In this document: piece by piece, positions 23,761 to 33,460 of the stretch
Layout of the letters: each line of letters starts with the position of its first letter
How positions within the stretch are numbered: position 1 is the first letter of the stretch
Origin: Streptomyces sp. NBC_00582
Lineage (GTDB): Bacteria; Actinomycetota; Actinomycetes; Streptomycetales; Streptomycetaceae
Reading direction: 5' to 3'
Length of the DNA: 64,000 nt
Assembly (NCBI RefSeq): GCF_036345155.1
Contig: NZ_CP107773.1
Coordinates: forward strand, 62,001 to 126,000
Program-made: the position numbers and the translations under genes
Notes under the pieces: generated by a model
Database searches by the model: none
What the model saw: the letters and a program-made list of their open reading frames with translations, nothing else
Told to the model about the DNA's origin: nothing

Positions 23761-25674
23761 TCAGCAGGCGACTACCGTCAGGTTTGGCCGATCTGAGCGC
23801 AGGTCAGGCTGGCCGGTGACGACATGCAGCGCGAACTGGAGATCGCGTACGCCAGTCAGGGTGGCCAGATCACGCTGCATATGGCCTTCCAGGGCGCGCA
23901 GGTGAGAACGGACCGTGACCTCGGAGAGGCCGAGCGCGCGGGCCGCGGGCTCCACGTGGGTGTCGAACGTGAGCCAGGCGAGGGCCGTGGACAGCAGGTC
24001 GCGTCGGTCCGCCTGGGCCGGCCGGACCAGGGTATGTGCCCAGGCGTGCACCTGGGGTGAAGCCAACAACTGCGCCAGCGAGGGCTGTTCCGAGCCGGTC
24101 AGTTGCGGCGAGGCGGACGCCTCTCGCTGTGTGACCAGCTCCATGGCCAGGGCGACGGCGATGCGGTCACTGATACAGGTGAAGTCCATACGCAAAAGCT
24201 CGGCAGCGCGCGACGCGCGCCGCATGACGGTGTTGCGGTGCAGGCGCAACCGGCGAGCGGCAACCGTGTACGGGTAGGCCAAGGCGGCCGGAAGGGTTTC
24301 CCGCATGGACTCCCATTGCGTCTCGTCGCGCATCAACGGGTTCAGCAGCCGGCGCGCCCAGCGCTGCGCTTCCGCCTGCGGCAGCAGACTGACGAGGTCG
24401 GAGCCGTGCACGGAAAGGGCCACCGAGTCGGGCTGGAACGCGGCGAACCGCTGCGCGGTGACGGCCTCATGGAGCGCGTCGGCGATCAGCGTCATGGAGT
24501 ACACGCCGCTGCCCCCCAGAGATGACGGCGGCCCCAGGGCTCCCACCAGGCGGGTGAGTTCGGCGGAGACATCCGCCCCGGAGTCCTCTTCGGGGCGGAT
24601 CGGCTGCAGGATCAGTATCCGCCGATCGTCTCTTGGGGCAGGCACGACGAGAGCCTGCTGGCCGACGGATGTCCTGCAGCGGCGCACAGTCAGCTCCCGG
24701 CGTGCCGGCTGAGTTTCCACAACGAAGACGCGGGCGGTTTCTGGTTCCAGGAGCCCGGGCGCCAGATTGGCCATGACGCGCCGCGCCTTTTCGACCTCAC
24801 CGTCCAGTAGAAGCTCGAACGCTGCGCTGCGCGCCGCATGCGAGGCACCGGAGGCTGCCCGGTACTCGCGGTGCGCCTGGTCCACGAGGCCCAGGAGTTT
24901 CGCCGCATGACGCAGCAACCGCAGGTCCGCCTCGTCGAAAGGGGTTTTGCGGGCCACCGCGAGTACGGTGTCCGCAGCCGAGGCCGGGGCCAGCGAGATG
25001 AGCTGGGTGTGAGGTCCGGACAGCGTCTCGGGGAGAACTCCGTCGACGGACTGGCGGATGATGGCCCGGGCCAACTGCTCTGCGGCCGTGGCCGGTGAGG
25101 CGGCGAGGACGCGCTCTGGTTCACTGACCAGAACCTGGCAGTCGAGGACCCGGGCGAGCCAGTCCGCGATGCGCTGCATAGCCCGGGAGTCGGCCAGCTG
25201 AGCTGGCAACTCCTGTACAAGTGAGCTGAGTTGGGCAGCACGGCGCTCAGCGAACATCAGGCGGGACTGCTGGATCTCCTCATGCACACCTTCCCAGCAC
25301 TCGGTGGGAGCAGACGAGATCAGCAGGGCGATGCCCAGCCCGCAGGCCCGGTCCACGATGGCCGGGGGAAACGGCTGGCGCGCTCCGGGAGCTGCACTGA
25401 CGGCCAGACCTACGCCGCCGTCCCGGCTCATCCGCTGCACCAACAGATCGAGCACCGTCGTGATACGGCCGCGGAGGCGGAAGGGAGACATTCCGGTGAT
25501 CAGGACGAGCGAGCCATCAGGCAGAGCCGACGGGATGCCGTCTTCCAGCAGCTGCTCCGGCGTCACTGTCACCACGCCGGTGATCTCTGCGGCCTGCGTA
25601 CGCGGGGAACCGCTTGCTACGAATGTCAGTTCGAGTTCAGGCCGGTCAGTGGGCAGCGAGCCCAGGGTCAGCAT
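23761..25674 (-). CDS. PucR-family transcriptional regulator, 637 aa
   Basis: Regulator with an N-terminal PucR-like sensing domain (MLTLGSLPTDRPELELTFVA and on, about 1-120), a middle GGDEF-like or GAF-like region, and a C-terminal PucR helix-turn-helix (AARRLRLHRNTVMRRASRAA, about residues 475-500). A second HTH-like stretch follows near the end (AARALGLSEVTVRSHLRALE, about 590-610), so the C-terminus carries two candidate DNA-binding units. It converges with the ligase gene and diverges from the XRE gene 637 bases away. Its targets are not evident; autoregulation or control of a neighbouring gene is possible. Confidence 0.82.
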   Translation of the reverse strand: MLTLGSLPTDRPELELTFVASGSPRTQAAEITGVVTVTPEQLLEDGIPSALPDGSLVLITGMSPFRLRGRITTVLDLLVQRMSRDGGVGLAVSAAPGARQPFPPAIVDRACGLGIALLISSAPTECWEGVHEEIQQSRLMFAERRAAQLSSLVQELPAQLADSRAMQRIADWLARVLDCQVLVSEPERVLAASPATAAEQLARAIIRQSVDGVLPETLSGPHTQLISLAPASAADTVLAVARKTPFDEADLRLLRHAAKLLGLVDQAHREYRAASGASHAARSAAFELLLDGEVEKARRVMANLAPGLLEPETARVFVVETQPARRELTVRRCRTSVGQQALVVPAPRDDRRILILQPIRPEEDSGADVSAELTRLVGALGPPSSLGGSGVYSMTLIADALHEAVTAQRFAAFQPDSVALSVHGSDLVSLLPQAEAQRWARRLLNPLMRDETQWESMRETLPAALAYPYTVAARRLRLHRNTVMRRASRAAELLRMDFTCISDRIAVALAMELVTQREASASPQLTGSEQPSLAQLLASPQVHAWAHTLVRPAQADRRDLLSTALAWLTFDTHVEPAARALGLSEVTVRSHLRALEGHMQRDLATLTGVRDLQFALHVVTGQPDLRSDRPNLTVVAC

Positions 25675-26311
25675 GGCGTGCTCCTCGGGAGTCGGGACGA
25701 GATCGTGAAGTGCCTCCGGCGTCGGCTGGCCGACGCTGGCACGCGGCGATCACGACCTCATGGCTCCGCTCCCGTCGACCCGCACCGCTAGTCCTGGAGG
25801 CGTGACCCTGCCCATCCGCGCGCCGGCGAGGAGAAGTCGGGGCCGTGGAGGCACCGCCCGCTCGAGACGGCGTCCGGCCCGAGGCGACGCGGTGTGCGCG
25901 AGGGCCTCGACCCGGCGCCACTTTCGGGCGCGGGCCACCAGTGCCCGGCGGGGCGCCACACGAAGGCAAGGGCGAGCCGGCGCCCCTCCCCCGGTACGGC
26001 CTCCCGATCGAGAGCGGTGGCGTCCAAGAGCACACAGCATGGCCGACGCTCCGCCACGCACTTCCCGCCCAGCATGGCCACCGCTGCTGGATGCCAGCTC
26101 CATCCTCAACTCTTCCCCCTGTCGGTGCAGCGCCCCAACCTGCAGGCGCAGGCCGCAGTGCGGCAGTCACCAACGCCGTATCCACCGCCGTCGTTCCAAC
26201 TCTTCGGTCCACTGGGAGTCCAGCCCCACACCACAGCGGTCACTGACAGTAGTCAAACCGCAGCGCAGGGTTCCATTCTCCCTATCGCGATCCTGCCTTG
26301 CGCCCCCAATC
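25675..26311. other. divergent intergenic region
   Basis: 637 bases between the divergent PucR and XRE genes. Open frames exist on both strands but are Pro/Arg/His rich and overlap one another without ribosome sites. It presumably holds both promoters. I see no repeat or RNA gene in it. Confidence 0.5.
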
Positions 26312-26932
26312 ATGTCAACTAAAGTACACAGGAACGAACCCCGACCGAGCGAGAGATCGATACGTGGTGGTGTGCAGTCTGCAGCGGGCCAACTCCCGGC
26401 CCCTGTCCGGCAACCGTTGCCTGTGCTGAGGCGCGGCCGCCGCCCTCTGGCGGAGAGACTCAGTGCCCTGATGGCCGCCCGTAGGGACGCCAAGGGCCGC
26501 GCGTTCTCGTCGCGCACGCTGTCAGCCGCCGTCGACGCGCTGCCGGGCGAACACCCGTCGGTGTCTCACGCGTCCATCGCGAAACTGGCCAAGGGGTCCC
26601 AGGACAACCCAACCGTAGGCACCATCCTGGCGCTGTGCGAAGCTCTGGGCGGCGTTCCACCCGCACATCTTCTGCCGCACAGCAGCTATGGCGATCTGAA
26701 GGCCCTGGAGGCCTTCGAGGATCCTCAGGTGCGCCGTGTCCTCGCACTGCTGAACGGCATTCCGCCCGATGAGGTGCAGAACATCATCGCGAACCTGGAA
26801 CGGCGTCGGAATGAACTCGGCCTGGAGCCGGTGCCGGACGACGAGGCGGACAAGTCGGCGGACAGGCCTCAACGGCGCCGAAGTATGGACGACGCCGCAC
26901 GCTATGCGGCAGATTCACTGGAGGGTTTGTAA
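26312..26932 (+). CDS. XRE-family helix-turn-helix regulator, 206 aa
   Basis: Cro/C1-type DNA-binding protein. A basic, flexible N-terminus (about 1-48) precedes the HTH domain RPLAERLSALMAARRDAKGR to TILALCEALGGVPPAHLLP (about 48-125); a helical C-terminal part follows (LLNGIPPDEVQNIIANLERR). The start is uncertain: the ATG at 26312 has no clear ribosome site and may be leaderless. The membrane-protein gene starts one base after its stop. Such XRE plus polytopic membrane protein pairs are widespread in Streptomyces and often sit by P450 genes, as here; their signal is unknown. Confidence 0.75.
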   Translation: MSTKVHRNEPRPSERSIRGGVQSAAGQLPAPVRQPLPVLRRGRRPLAERLSALMAARRDAKGRAFSSRTLSAAVDALPGEHPSVSHASIAKLAKGSQDNPTVGTILALCEALGGVPPAHLLPHSSYGDLKALEAFEDPQVRRVLALLNGIPPDEVQNIIANLERRRNELGLEPVPDDEADKSADRPQRRRSMDDAARYAADSLEGL

Positions 26933-27697
26933 GTGGTCGACGGCATAGTCTTCGGGACCTGCACCGTAGCCGGATTGGTGGTCACAGCGCTCTGCACACG
27001 GAGGGCCGTGGGCAATCCGCGTGTCTCCACCTGGGCGATCGCCTTCGCCTTCGGGGTGTGCACGCTGGGCGTCCTGTGCGCCGTCCCCATGGTGGCCGAT
27101 GCGATGCAGGACATCACGGGCCTGCACAACGCCGGCAAGCTGGTAGCTCACATCTGTGCGGTCCTGTGGTGCGCCTTCCTACAGGTCACGATGGTGGATC
27201 TGGCCTACCGGCCCGAGTATCTGAAAGCCGCGATGTTCCAGCGCGGCTTCGCCGCCGCTGTGGAACTGGCGATCCTGGTGCCGCTCTTCCTCGCCACGAA
27301 CCGGCCTGATGTCGAGTTCACGACCGAGTACGTCGACGATCCCAAGGTCGCCGCCTACCTGCTGATCTACCTCTCCTACGTCCTGGTCACCTGCGCCGAA
27401 CTCGCGTTCATGTGCGGAAGAACGGCCCGGCGCAACTGGGGCATCAGGCCGTGGAGCGGCGCCGGCTTCGCCTTGTCCTCCGTGTCCGCGGCCCTCGGCC
27501 TGGCGTACGCGTTCTCCAAGGGCTCGTACATCATCTTCTTCACCCTCGACAATCCCTGGTCCTTGAAGGCCGAGGAGGTCGTGAGCCCCACACTGAGCGG
27601 ACTGGCGGTGCTGTTCCTCTTCTGCGGCCTGACGCTCCCGATGATCGGTGCCCTGCGAGAGCGCCTTCGCGACAAGACTGCCCTGGCCGGAGACTAA
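26933..27697 (+). CDS. seven-segment membrane protein paired with XRE regulator, 254 aa
   Basis: Integral membrane protein with about seven hydrophobic segments, for example GIVFGTCTVAGLVVTALCT, VSTWAIAFAFGVCTLGVLCA and SGLAVLFLFCGLTLPMIGAL. The layout recalls the MAB_1171c-like proteins that accompany XRE regulators in actinomycetes; that comparison is from memory. The GTG at 26933 directly abuts the regulator's stop codon. No enzyme motif is visible. It may sense a membrane signal for the regulator or transport a small molecule. Confidence 0.75.
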   Translation: MVDGIVFGTCTVAGLVVTALCTRRAVGNPRVSTWAIAFAFGVCTLGVLCAVPMVADAMQDITGLHNAGKLVAHICAVLWCAFLQVTMVDLAYRPEYLKAAMFQRGFAAAVELAILVPLFLATNRPDVEFTTEYVDDPKVAAYLLIYLSYVLVTCAELAFMCGRTARRNWGIRPWSGAGFALSSVSAALGLAYAFSKGSYIIFFTLDNPWSLKAEEVVSPTLSGLAVLFLFCGLTLPMIGALRERLRDKTALAGD

Positions 27698-27748
27698 CTG
27701 CCCGGCCCTCGCCGGTCCGGGCAGCAGTGACTTCGACGAACGTCCCGG

Positions 27749-28939
27749 TCAGGACGAGGGCCTGGTGCCCCGGTAACGCACTGGCAGGTCGAGGAGTCCG
27801 CGAGCCCGCAATGAGGGCCGCCAGCGAGGTTCCTCCTCGGTGAACTCGAGTCCCTCGAACCGCTCCAGGAGCGCGGCGACGGCGATCTCCGTCTCGGCCC
27901 TGGCCAGGGGAGCGCCCAGGCAGTAGTGAATGCCGTGGCCGAGCGCCAGGTGACCGGCGGTATCGCGGTCAAAGTCCAGGCGGTCCGGATCTGGGAAGCG
28001 GTCCGGATCGCGGTTCGCTGCCGCCAAGGACAGCAGTACTGTCTCCCCGGCCGGAACCCTGACGCCACCGATCGTCACATCCTGAGTCGGGAAGCGTCGG
28101 ATGGCGAGCAAGGCCGGGCCCTCGTAACGGGCGCACTCCTCGACAACGGCGGGGATCCGGGACGGTTCCTGCCGCACCAGCGCCATTTGGTCGGGATTCT
28201 GCAGCAGAGCCAGGACCGCGTTGCCGATCAGCTGGACGGTGTTCTCGTAGCCGGCGAAGAGGATGAGGAAGGCCAAGGACATCAGCTCATCCTCGGTGAG
28301 CCGATCGCCCTCCGTGTCCCTTACGGCGATCAGGTCAGAGAGAAGGTCGTCGGCCGGCTCGCGCCGCTTGTGGGCCATGAGTTCCGTGAAGAAGGCCAGC
28401 ATGGCTGCGATGGCTTCTTTGGCTGCCTGCGGACGGGCCGGATCCGGAGCGATCAGCGCGCCCGTCCAATCCCGGAAGTCCCGCCGGTGACTTGCCGGGA
28501 CGCCGAGGAGATCGCAGATGACCGTGATCGGCAATGGGGCCGTATAGGAAGCGATCAGGTCCGTGGTGCCGTGCTCGCCCAGGTCGTCCAGCAGCTGATC
28601 CGCGGTGGCCCGGATCGGGGAGCGCAACTGGTCGACCCGACGCTGGGTGAAGGCCCGGCCGACCAGGCGACGCAGACGCGTGTGGTCGGGAGGATCCATG
28701 TTCAGGAGGTTGGCGTCCAGAGCGGGAGGCAACGACAGCCCGCGGTAACTGCCCTCACGCGCATGCGTCTTGTCCAACGACAGGCGCGGATCGGCAAGGG
28801 CGGCGCGAACGTCATCGAACCGGGTGACGAGCCACGCTGGCTGCCCATCCGTTCCCGTGATGCGGTGCACCGGGGAGGTTGCCCTCAGCCCCCGGTAGAC
28901 GTCGTATGGGCGGGTCATCAAATCGTCCGCAAGATCCAT
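27749..28939 (-). CDS. cytochrome P450, 396 aa
   Basis: Class I bacterial P450 monooxygenase resembling the CYP105/CYP107 groups. The oxygen-binding I helix reads FLILFAGYENTVQLIG (the acidic-Thr pair as EN-T), the ExxR region lies around VVEECARYEGPA with Arg in RRFPTQDV, and the heme loop is ALGHGIHYCLGAPLARAE, with Leu in place of the usual first Phe. The ATG at 28939 is the start. No ferredoxin or reductase gene is adjacent. It converges with the XRE/membrane-protein pair and diverges from the kinase. The substrate is unknown. Confidence 0.9.
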   Translation of the reverse strand: MDLADDLMTRPYDVYRGLRATSPVHRITGTDGQPAWLVTRFDDVRAALADPRLSLDKTHAREGSYRGLSLPPALDANLLNMDPPDHTRLRRLVGRAFTQRRVDQLRSPIRATADQLLDDLGEHGTTDLIASYTAPLPITVICDLLGVPASHRRDFRDWTGALIAPDPARPQAAKEAIAAMLAFFTELMAHKRREPADDLLSDLIAVRDTEGDRLTEDELMSLAFLILFAGYENTVQLIGNAVLALLQNPDQMALVRQEPSRIPAVVEECARYEGPALLAIRRFPTQDVTIGGVRVPAGETVLLSLAAANRDPDRFPDPDRLDFDRDTAGHLALGHGIHYCLGAPLARAETEIAVAALLERFEGLEFTEEEPRWRPSLRARGLLDLPVRYRGTRPSS

Positions 28940-29460
28940 GCGTCCACCCTAGGACGCTCCTCCCGATCGGACCTTCCCGGCCTCGCGCCTGGCGGTCGGG
29001 GCGAGTTGCTGCGGCACCGCGAGGCTGTGAGGGCAGGCCTGGCCCGTTTCGGCCTGCTCGAGGCCCCGATCAACTTGACTCTGCACCACCCCGCGTGAGC
29101 CCCGGCCACAACAGAACCGCCAGCGGATGCTGAGCCTCGGCCGAGGAATGAGGTGGGCGCGCACGGCGGAAGACCTGTCAATCCAGCTGGCGGCCGACTG
29201 GCGCTGCCCCTCACACGCACGCCTCCTCGGTCGGTGGCGCGACTCCCGTCGGCTGCTCTACCTCGCAACATCCTGCGTTCAGGGCTATTTGTGACGATAT
29301 GGAACACTAGTCCGACGGAGACAGTCATCCGGCCTCCCCGCGGGCGCCCGGCAGTTGGGCGCCCGCAGGGAGGCCGGGAGCTGCCGCGGCACGCATCGAG
29401 CCCGGCCGCCGTGTCATCGCGCCGAACGGGCTGCGGTCTGCTGTCGCCGGAAAGGTGAAT
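28940..29460. other. divergent intergenic region between P450 and kinase genes
   Basis: About 520 bases that must contain both promoters. The notable structure is the large hairpin at 29331-29375. A relatively AT-rich stretch (TATTTGTGACGATATGGAAC, 29286-29305) just before it could be the kinase promoter region. Confidence 0.5.
29331..29375 (+). promoter_or_regulatory. 19-bp stem hairpin upstream of kinase gene
   Basis: 29331-29349 pairs with 29357-29375 with a single mismatch and a 7-base loop (GGCAGTT). It lies 85 bases before the kinase start. There is no U-run, so it may be a leader structure, a terminator blocking read-through, or a protein-binding palindrome. Confidence 0.55.
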
Positions 29461-30924
29461 GTGGTGGTCAGGGGTGCACGGCTGGTCGGCCGTTATGAGC
29501 TGCGTGAAGTCCTCGGGGCCGGCGGCATGGGTGTGGTCCACCGGGCCTTCGACATGCGGCTGGGACGCGAGGTCGCCATCAAGGTGGTCGATCTGTCGGC
29601 AGCGCCGGAGGTCGGCCGTGTCCGGTTCGAGCGCGAAGCCTTGGCCGTAGGACGGCTGCGCAGCCCGCATGTGGTCAGCGTGCACGATGTTGGGGAGGAC
29701 ATCACCGGCGGCGGCCGCATCGGCTTCCTGGTGATGGAACTGCTCGATGGCGTACCACTGCAGGCAGTCCTGGCGCACGGTCTTCCGACCGTGACAGACG
29801 TGGTCGCATGGGGCCAGCAGATGTGCCGCGGTCTGCGGGACGCACACGCCGCCGCAGTCGTGCACCGGGACGTCAAGCCATCGAACGTGATGCTGTCGCC
29901 GCACGGCACGGTCACGCTCATCGACTTCGGAATCGCGCAGATGAACGCCGGCAGTGAAACCGTCACCCTTCCCGGCACGGTGATGGGCACCCCCGCCTAC
30001 ATGGCGCCCGAGCGGCTGCGGGGAGAGGCCGGGGACGGCCGGTGCGATCTGTACTCGCTGGGGTGCGTGCTCTACGAACTCCTCACCGGCCGACCGCCGT
30101 TCGGCCCGGGTCTCCCCCGGCCGAACGGGGCGCAGCCACTGCCGGTGCGAGCGGTGCGCCCCGACGTGCCCGTGGCCCTGGAGGACCTCGTACTGGACCT
30201 GCTGTGCGCCCATCCGGGCGGCCGCCCCGACGCCGTGCAAGCCGAGCGGCGCCTGACCGCCGTTGCCACTCCCACCCGGCCAGTGCCCGCAGACGCGACG
30301 GGGACCCCGCCGTGGGCGGCGCCGACACAAACAGCGACCCGCCGCGCGAACACCGCCGGACCTCCTGCATGCTCCCCTCCCCCATCCCGGCCGGCAGGTC
30401 GCGGCCACACGGCACGGGCAGCTCTGGCCGGTGCGACCGCGCTGTGGACGCAGCTGTCACTGTTCACCGAGATGCCCGGGTGGGCAGCCGCCGGACTGAC
30501 CACAGTGGCGGGGCTGGGCCTTTGGGCGCTGTGCGCGCCTCCCGCCGAACCCGAATCCGGCTCGTCCGGAAACGTGATGGCAGCCCTGGCCGCGACAGTC
30601 ACAGTGACCGGCTACATCGCAGGATGGACCGCGGTTCCCTGGTGGGGCGTGTTGGCCACCGCCGTCCTCCATACCCCCGTACTGCTAGGGATGTGCGAGC
30701 TCGTGGCCACGGTTACGGCCAGGCTGACCGGTGGGCGCCGGCCGGGGACGGAAGCCGGAGTCACGGCAGGCCTGGTGAACGCATCCGCACTAATGGTGCT
30801 CCTCGGAAAGCAAATGCCGGCCGCCGTGACCGTGGTAGCCAGCTCCGGTATGTGGCTCGCGCTCGCGATCGCGTGCGCGGTCCCGCTGAGAGTGGGATCC
30901 GCCTACGTGGGGCGGCACGAATAG
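29461..30924 (+). CDS. membrane Ser/Thr protein kinase, 487 aa
   Basis: PknB-type protein kinase. Catalytic elements: glycine loop VLGAGGMGVVHRAFD, VAIKVVD lysine, HRDVKPSNVML catalytic loop, LIDFGIAQ, and GTPAYMAPERLRG (about residues 10-200). A Pro/Thr-rich linker follows (about 275-330), then four hydrophobic segments (about 335-480), with no PASTA or other recognisable sensor. The GTG at 29461 is chosen because GGAAAGG ends five bases upstream; an in-frame GTG at 29455 overlaps that site. It stands alone between the P450 and a degraded region. Targets are unknown. Confidence 0.88.
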   Translation: MVVRGARLVGRYELREVLGAGGMGVVHRAFDMRLGREVAIKVVDLSAAPEVGRVRFEREALAVGRLRSPHVVSVHDVGEDITGGGRIGFLVMELLDGVPLQAVLAHGLPTVTDVVAWGQQMCRGLRDAHAAAVVHRDVKPSNVMLSPHGTVTLIDFGIAQMNAGSETVTLPGTVMGTPAYMAPERLRGEAGDGRCDLYSLGCVLYELLTGRPPFGPGLPRPNGAQPLPVRAVRPDVPVALEDLVLDLLCAHPGGRPDAVQAERRLTAVATPTRPVPADATGTPPWAAPTQTATRRANTAGPPACSPPPSRPAGRGHTARAALAGATALWTQLSLFTEMPGWAAAGLTTVAGLGLWALCAPPAEPESGSSGNVMAALAATVTVTGYIAGWTAVPWWGVLATAVLHTPVLLGMCELVATVTARLTGGRRPGTEAGVTAGLVNASALMVLLGKQMPAAVTVVASSGMWLALAIACAVPLRVGSAYVGRHE

Positions 30925-30987
30925 GCGGAACGACAACGCTCATCCACGCCGAGGTAACGACCGAGGCGCGTTCGATCTGCGCCCTGA

Positions 30988-31308
30988 GCAGCTGTCTACG
31001 CCGGCCGTTCCGCCTGGCTTCAAGAGGCCGCCGACATCCTCGGCGTCAGCGAGACCGGCCTGCCCGAGATGGCAGCCGAGTTGGAGCCCCACCTCGGCCA
31101 GCATCTGGAGACCGGGCCCGTCTACAGGGCTTCCGGTCTCGTCGAGGTGGCCACCCGGCTCGCCCGCCCCTCGGACGAGTAGGCCTTCCTTGACACCTTC
31201 CACGCCGCGATCTCTCGTGCACCTCTCGCGGTGTCGACACCGGCTGCTGAAAACATCGACTCAGCAGTTGACCACCTCGCCAAGGGCGGGGTCGTCGACC
31301 ATCATTGA
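30988..31308 (+). pseudogene. remnant of a helix-turn-helix-like gene
   Basis: A frame that opens right after a stop and has no start codon reads AWLQEAADILGVSETGLPEM, then GPVYRASGLVEVATRLARPS, to a TAG at 31180. The same frame continues beyond the TAG with coding-like sequence (FLDTFHAAISRAPLAVSTPA) to a TGA at about 31306. The first part looks like a helix-turn-helix domain. A further short in-another-frame piece (VTDRGKRLSKFDSAIKSSPG) follows near 31355. This is best read as the decayed C-terminal part of a regulator or recombinase-like gene. Confidence 0.45.
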
Positions 31309-32561
31309 TGCCACCCTCCCGCAGTCCGCGCTCACCGGCACATTGGGCCGGCGTCACCGACCGGGGTAAGCGTCTCTCCAAATTCGACAGCGCGATCAAG
31401 TCCAGCCCAGGGCCCTGATGCCTGCCGACGTCCGGCGTCGCCACCTGCCCGCTGGCTCCCGCTGTGAGCTGAGCGCACGTTCTCATGGCTGGCGCGCAGC
31501 GTGGCACCCTGCCGGCCAGAGCAGCGACGGCGTCACCGGACTCGCCCAACGACGAGTTCCACCTCGAATCAGTCCCGCCGTTTTTCCGACTTTGATCAAT
31601 TCACTCTTCCGTGGGCGCACTGCATTGAATTCGAAGCCAACGCTCGCGCGAATACGGCACCCTGACCGATCGACACGTCGTCGGAAGCATTTCCTCAACC
31701 ACCCCGAGTGGGGACCAGCACGCAAGACCGCTCCACCGGGCCCTTGCCTTGAGCTCAATCGGCGCCATCCGGGAGCTTGAACGGCTTGCTTGTAGGCCGC
31801 TAGCGCGCCACACGCACGCGGTCCCCATAAAGCAATTTTCATAGCATTCAGCGCTTATTTCTCCAATTAACTTTCTCTCGCAAAACGCTCATATCGACCC
31901 CCCTTCCAGCGATCATGACCCTCAGCTGAAAAGTAAAGCGCTCCCCAAGAAGTGCCTCTGACCTGCACTTTCACAAGTTCACTAATGGGGACACAGGGGA
32001 GGACACAGGGACACAGCGCGGGACACAAGGGATAGGTCAAGGAGTCGGATAGAGGAGCTCTAAAGACTTCAATTCGGCCATCAATACGGTTCGAAAGTCG
32101 ACCGAGGGAAAACCGAGTGAGCCCCATAGCAAGGAAAGCAAGGAAAGGATAGAAGGACCAGGGAAAGAATTAGGCGGGTCATTTATGGGCGTAGCCGCGC
32201 GGAGAGAGCGCCAGTCGGAATTCACGCCCGCGACACGACGGCGAGCGTAGAGATTCGAGCTCTTTCAAGAGAACAGGGAAGCGCTCTGCTACGGTGGGTC
32301 CGCCAACGGAGAGGCCACCGAGTCGAGATGCATCGAAGGAGACGCATCGCAAGCTGGGTGGCACTCGAGCAGGGCGGCGCCAGAGGGAGCTGAGAGTCCT
32401 CACGTGACTCCTCACCAAACGACGGCGACCTCTCCTCGGGCCTCACCGCAATGAGGAACCTCGACGTTGGCCCACCCATGGTCAGCTGCCTAGTGACCTC
32501 TCCAGGACACCGGGCTCGCTGCATAGCCACTCGCCAACCCAAAAACAGAGGTTCCCCTCTC
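31309..32561. other. AT-richer intergenic region upstream of parA
   Basis: About 1.25 kb without a supported gene. The part from about 31560 to 32220 is clearly less GC-rich than its surroundings; 31826-31885 is notably AT-rich (for example AGCAATTTTCATAGCATTC). It includes the first GGGACAC repeat array. This is where a centromere, promoter or replication origin of a plasmid would be expected, but I cannot identify an origin. Confidence 0.5.
31987..32031 (+). repeat. GGGACAC direct repeats, left array
   Basis: Four units of the form GGGGACACAGG, GAGGACACAGG, GGGACACAGC and GGGACACAAG within 45 bases. The same core recurs on the other side of the parA and partner genes at 34767. Short direct repeats next to a ParA operon are typical of parS centromere sites or iterons. 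Confidence 0.7.
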
Positions 32562-33455
32562 ATGAACGATCAGATCTCTTCCAAGTCGGACCGCACAGTC
32601 ATCACGGACGCGGCAAGCTCGCTAGCGGTCGAGCCGCGTACGTTGATCCCGGCACAGAACTCTGGGCCTTCCCTTGAGATCCCCGCAGACATCCACGACG
32701 CACTTCGAGAGATGATCGACTCTCTCCCGGAGCCACTTCGAACCGCAGTGATCGCCTGCCTCAACACTCCTGGCGGTGTGCGGATCACCAACGGAAACGC
32801 CAAGGGCGGCGTCATGAAGACGACGCTCTCGGTCTACTTTGCGCTCATCCTCGCGCTCACGGGCGAGAACGTTGTTCTCGTCGACGCTGATGACACCAAC
32901 CGCACCTGCCTCAAGTGGCAGGCCGCGGCCGGTGCCGCCTGGCCAGCTTCCGTAACCGTGGTCCAGTACACCGGCTCGTCCATGTTCAAGAACGTGACAG
33001 ACCTGATGGCCAAGGGCTACAAGCACCTGGTCATTGACGTGGGCCCCACTGACAAGGGCGTACTAAAGACTGCCTGGGCACTGACGAAGCGCGGGATCGT
33101 GCCTACTCAGCAGCACGTCGGGGACATCGTCCAGCTCACCACCACCTTCGATCTACTGAAGGAGATGGGCGAGGACATCGACCTCCACGTGCTCCTTGCG
33201 CGCTCCTTCCCGAAGCGTGTCAGCTACACCAGCGGCCGTGACTACATCGAGAACCTGATCGCCGGCAACACCGCGGACCATCCAGAGCCCTTCACGAACG
33301 TCCACCTCCTTCAGGGGACGGTGCCGTTCCTGGAAGGCATCGCCGACACCTGGGGACAGATCCCCCAGGACTTCGCCTTCTTCAGCTCTGTTCTGGCAGA
33401 GACGCTTGGGGTGCCTGCCGCCAAGATCATGGAACTCGAGAAGGCCGAGGGCTAA
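32562..33455 (+). CDS. parA: ParA-like partition ATPase, 297 aa
   Basis: P-loop ATPase of the ParA/MinD class that partitions replicons together with a DNA-binding partner and centromere repeats. The deviant Walker A is NAKGGVMKTTLSVYFA, with Met where Gly is usual but both lysines kept; Walker A' or B strands are ENVVLVDADDTNRTC and HLVIDVGPTDKGV. An N-terminal extension of about 80 residues precedes the ATPase domain. The ATG at 32562 is within an AGAGG..CCTCT palindrome region containing the likely ribosome site. The partner gene starts 5 bases after its stop and repeats lie on both sides of the pair. Confidence 0.85.
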   Translation: MNDQISSKSDRTVITDAASSLAVEPRTLIPAQNSGPSLEIPADIHDALREMIDSLPEPLRTAVIACLNTPGGVRITNGNAKGGVMKTTLSVYFALILALTGENVVLVDADDTNRTCLKWQAAAGAAWPASVTVVQYTGSSMFKNVTDLMAKGYKHLVIDVGPTDKGVLKTAWALTKRGIVPTQQHVGDIVQLTTTFDLLKEMGEDIDLHVLLARSFPKRVSYTSGRDYIENLIAGNTADHPEPFTNVHLLQGTVPFLEGIADTWGQIPQDFAFFSSVLAETLGVPAAKIMELEKAEG

Positions 33456-33460
33456 GGACC

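Noticed and set aside
25760..26300. Long open frame upstream of the XRE gene in the same frame (extends the XRE protein by about 180 codons)
   Set aside because: The upstream part is Pro/Arg/His rich with no domain, and XRE proteins of this type are about 200 residues.
31867..32127. Small - strand ORF covering the left GGGACAC array
   Set aside because: Its CPALCPCVLPCVP segment is just the translation of the DNA repeats; the same happens at the right array, so the ORFs are by-products of the repeats.
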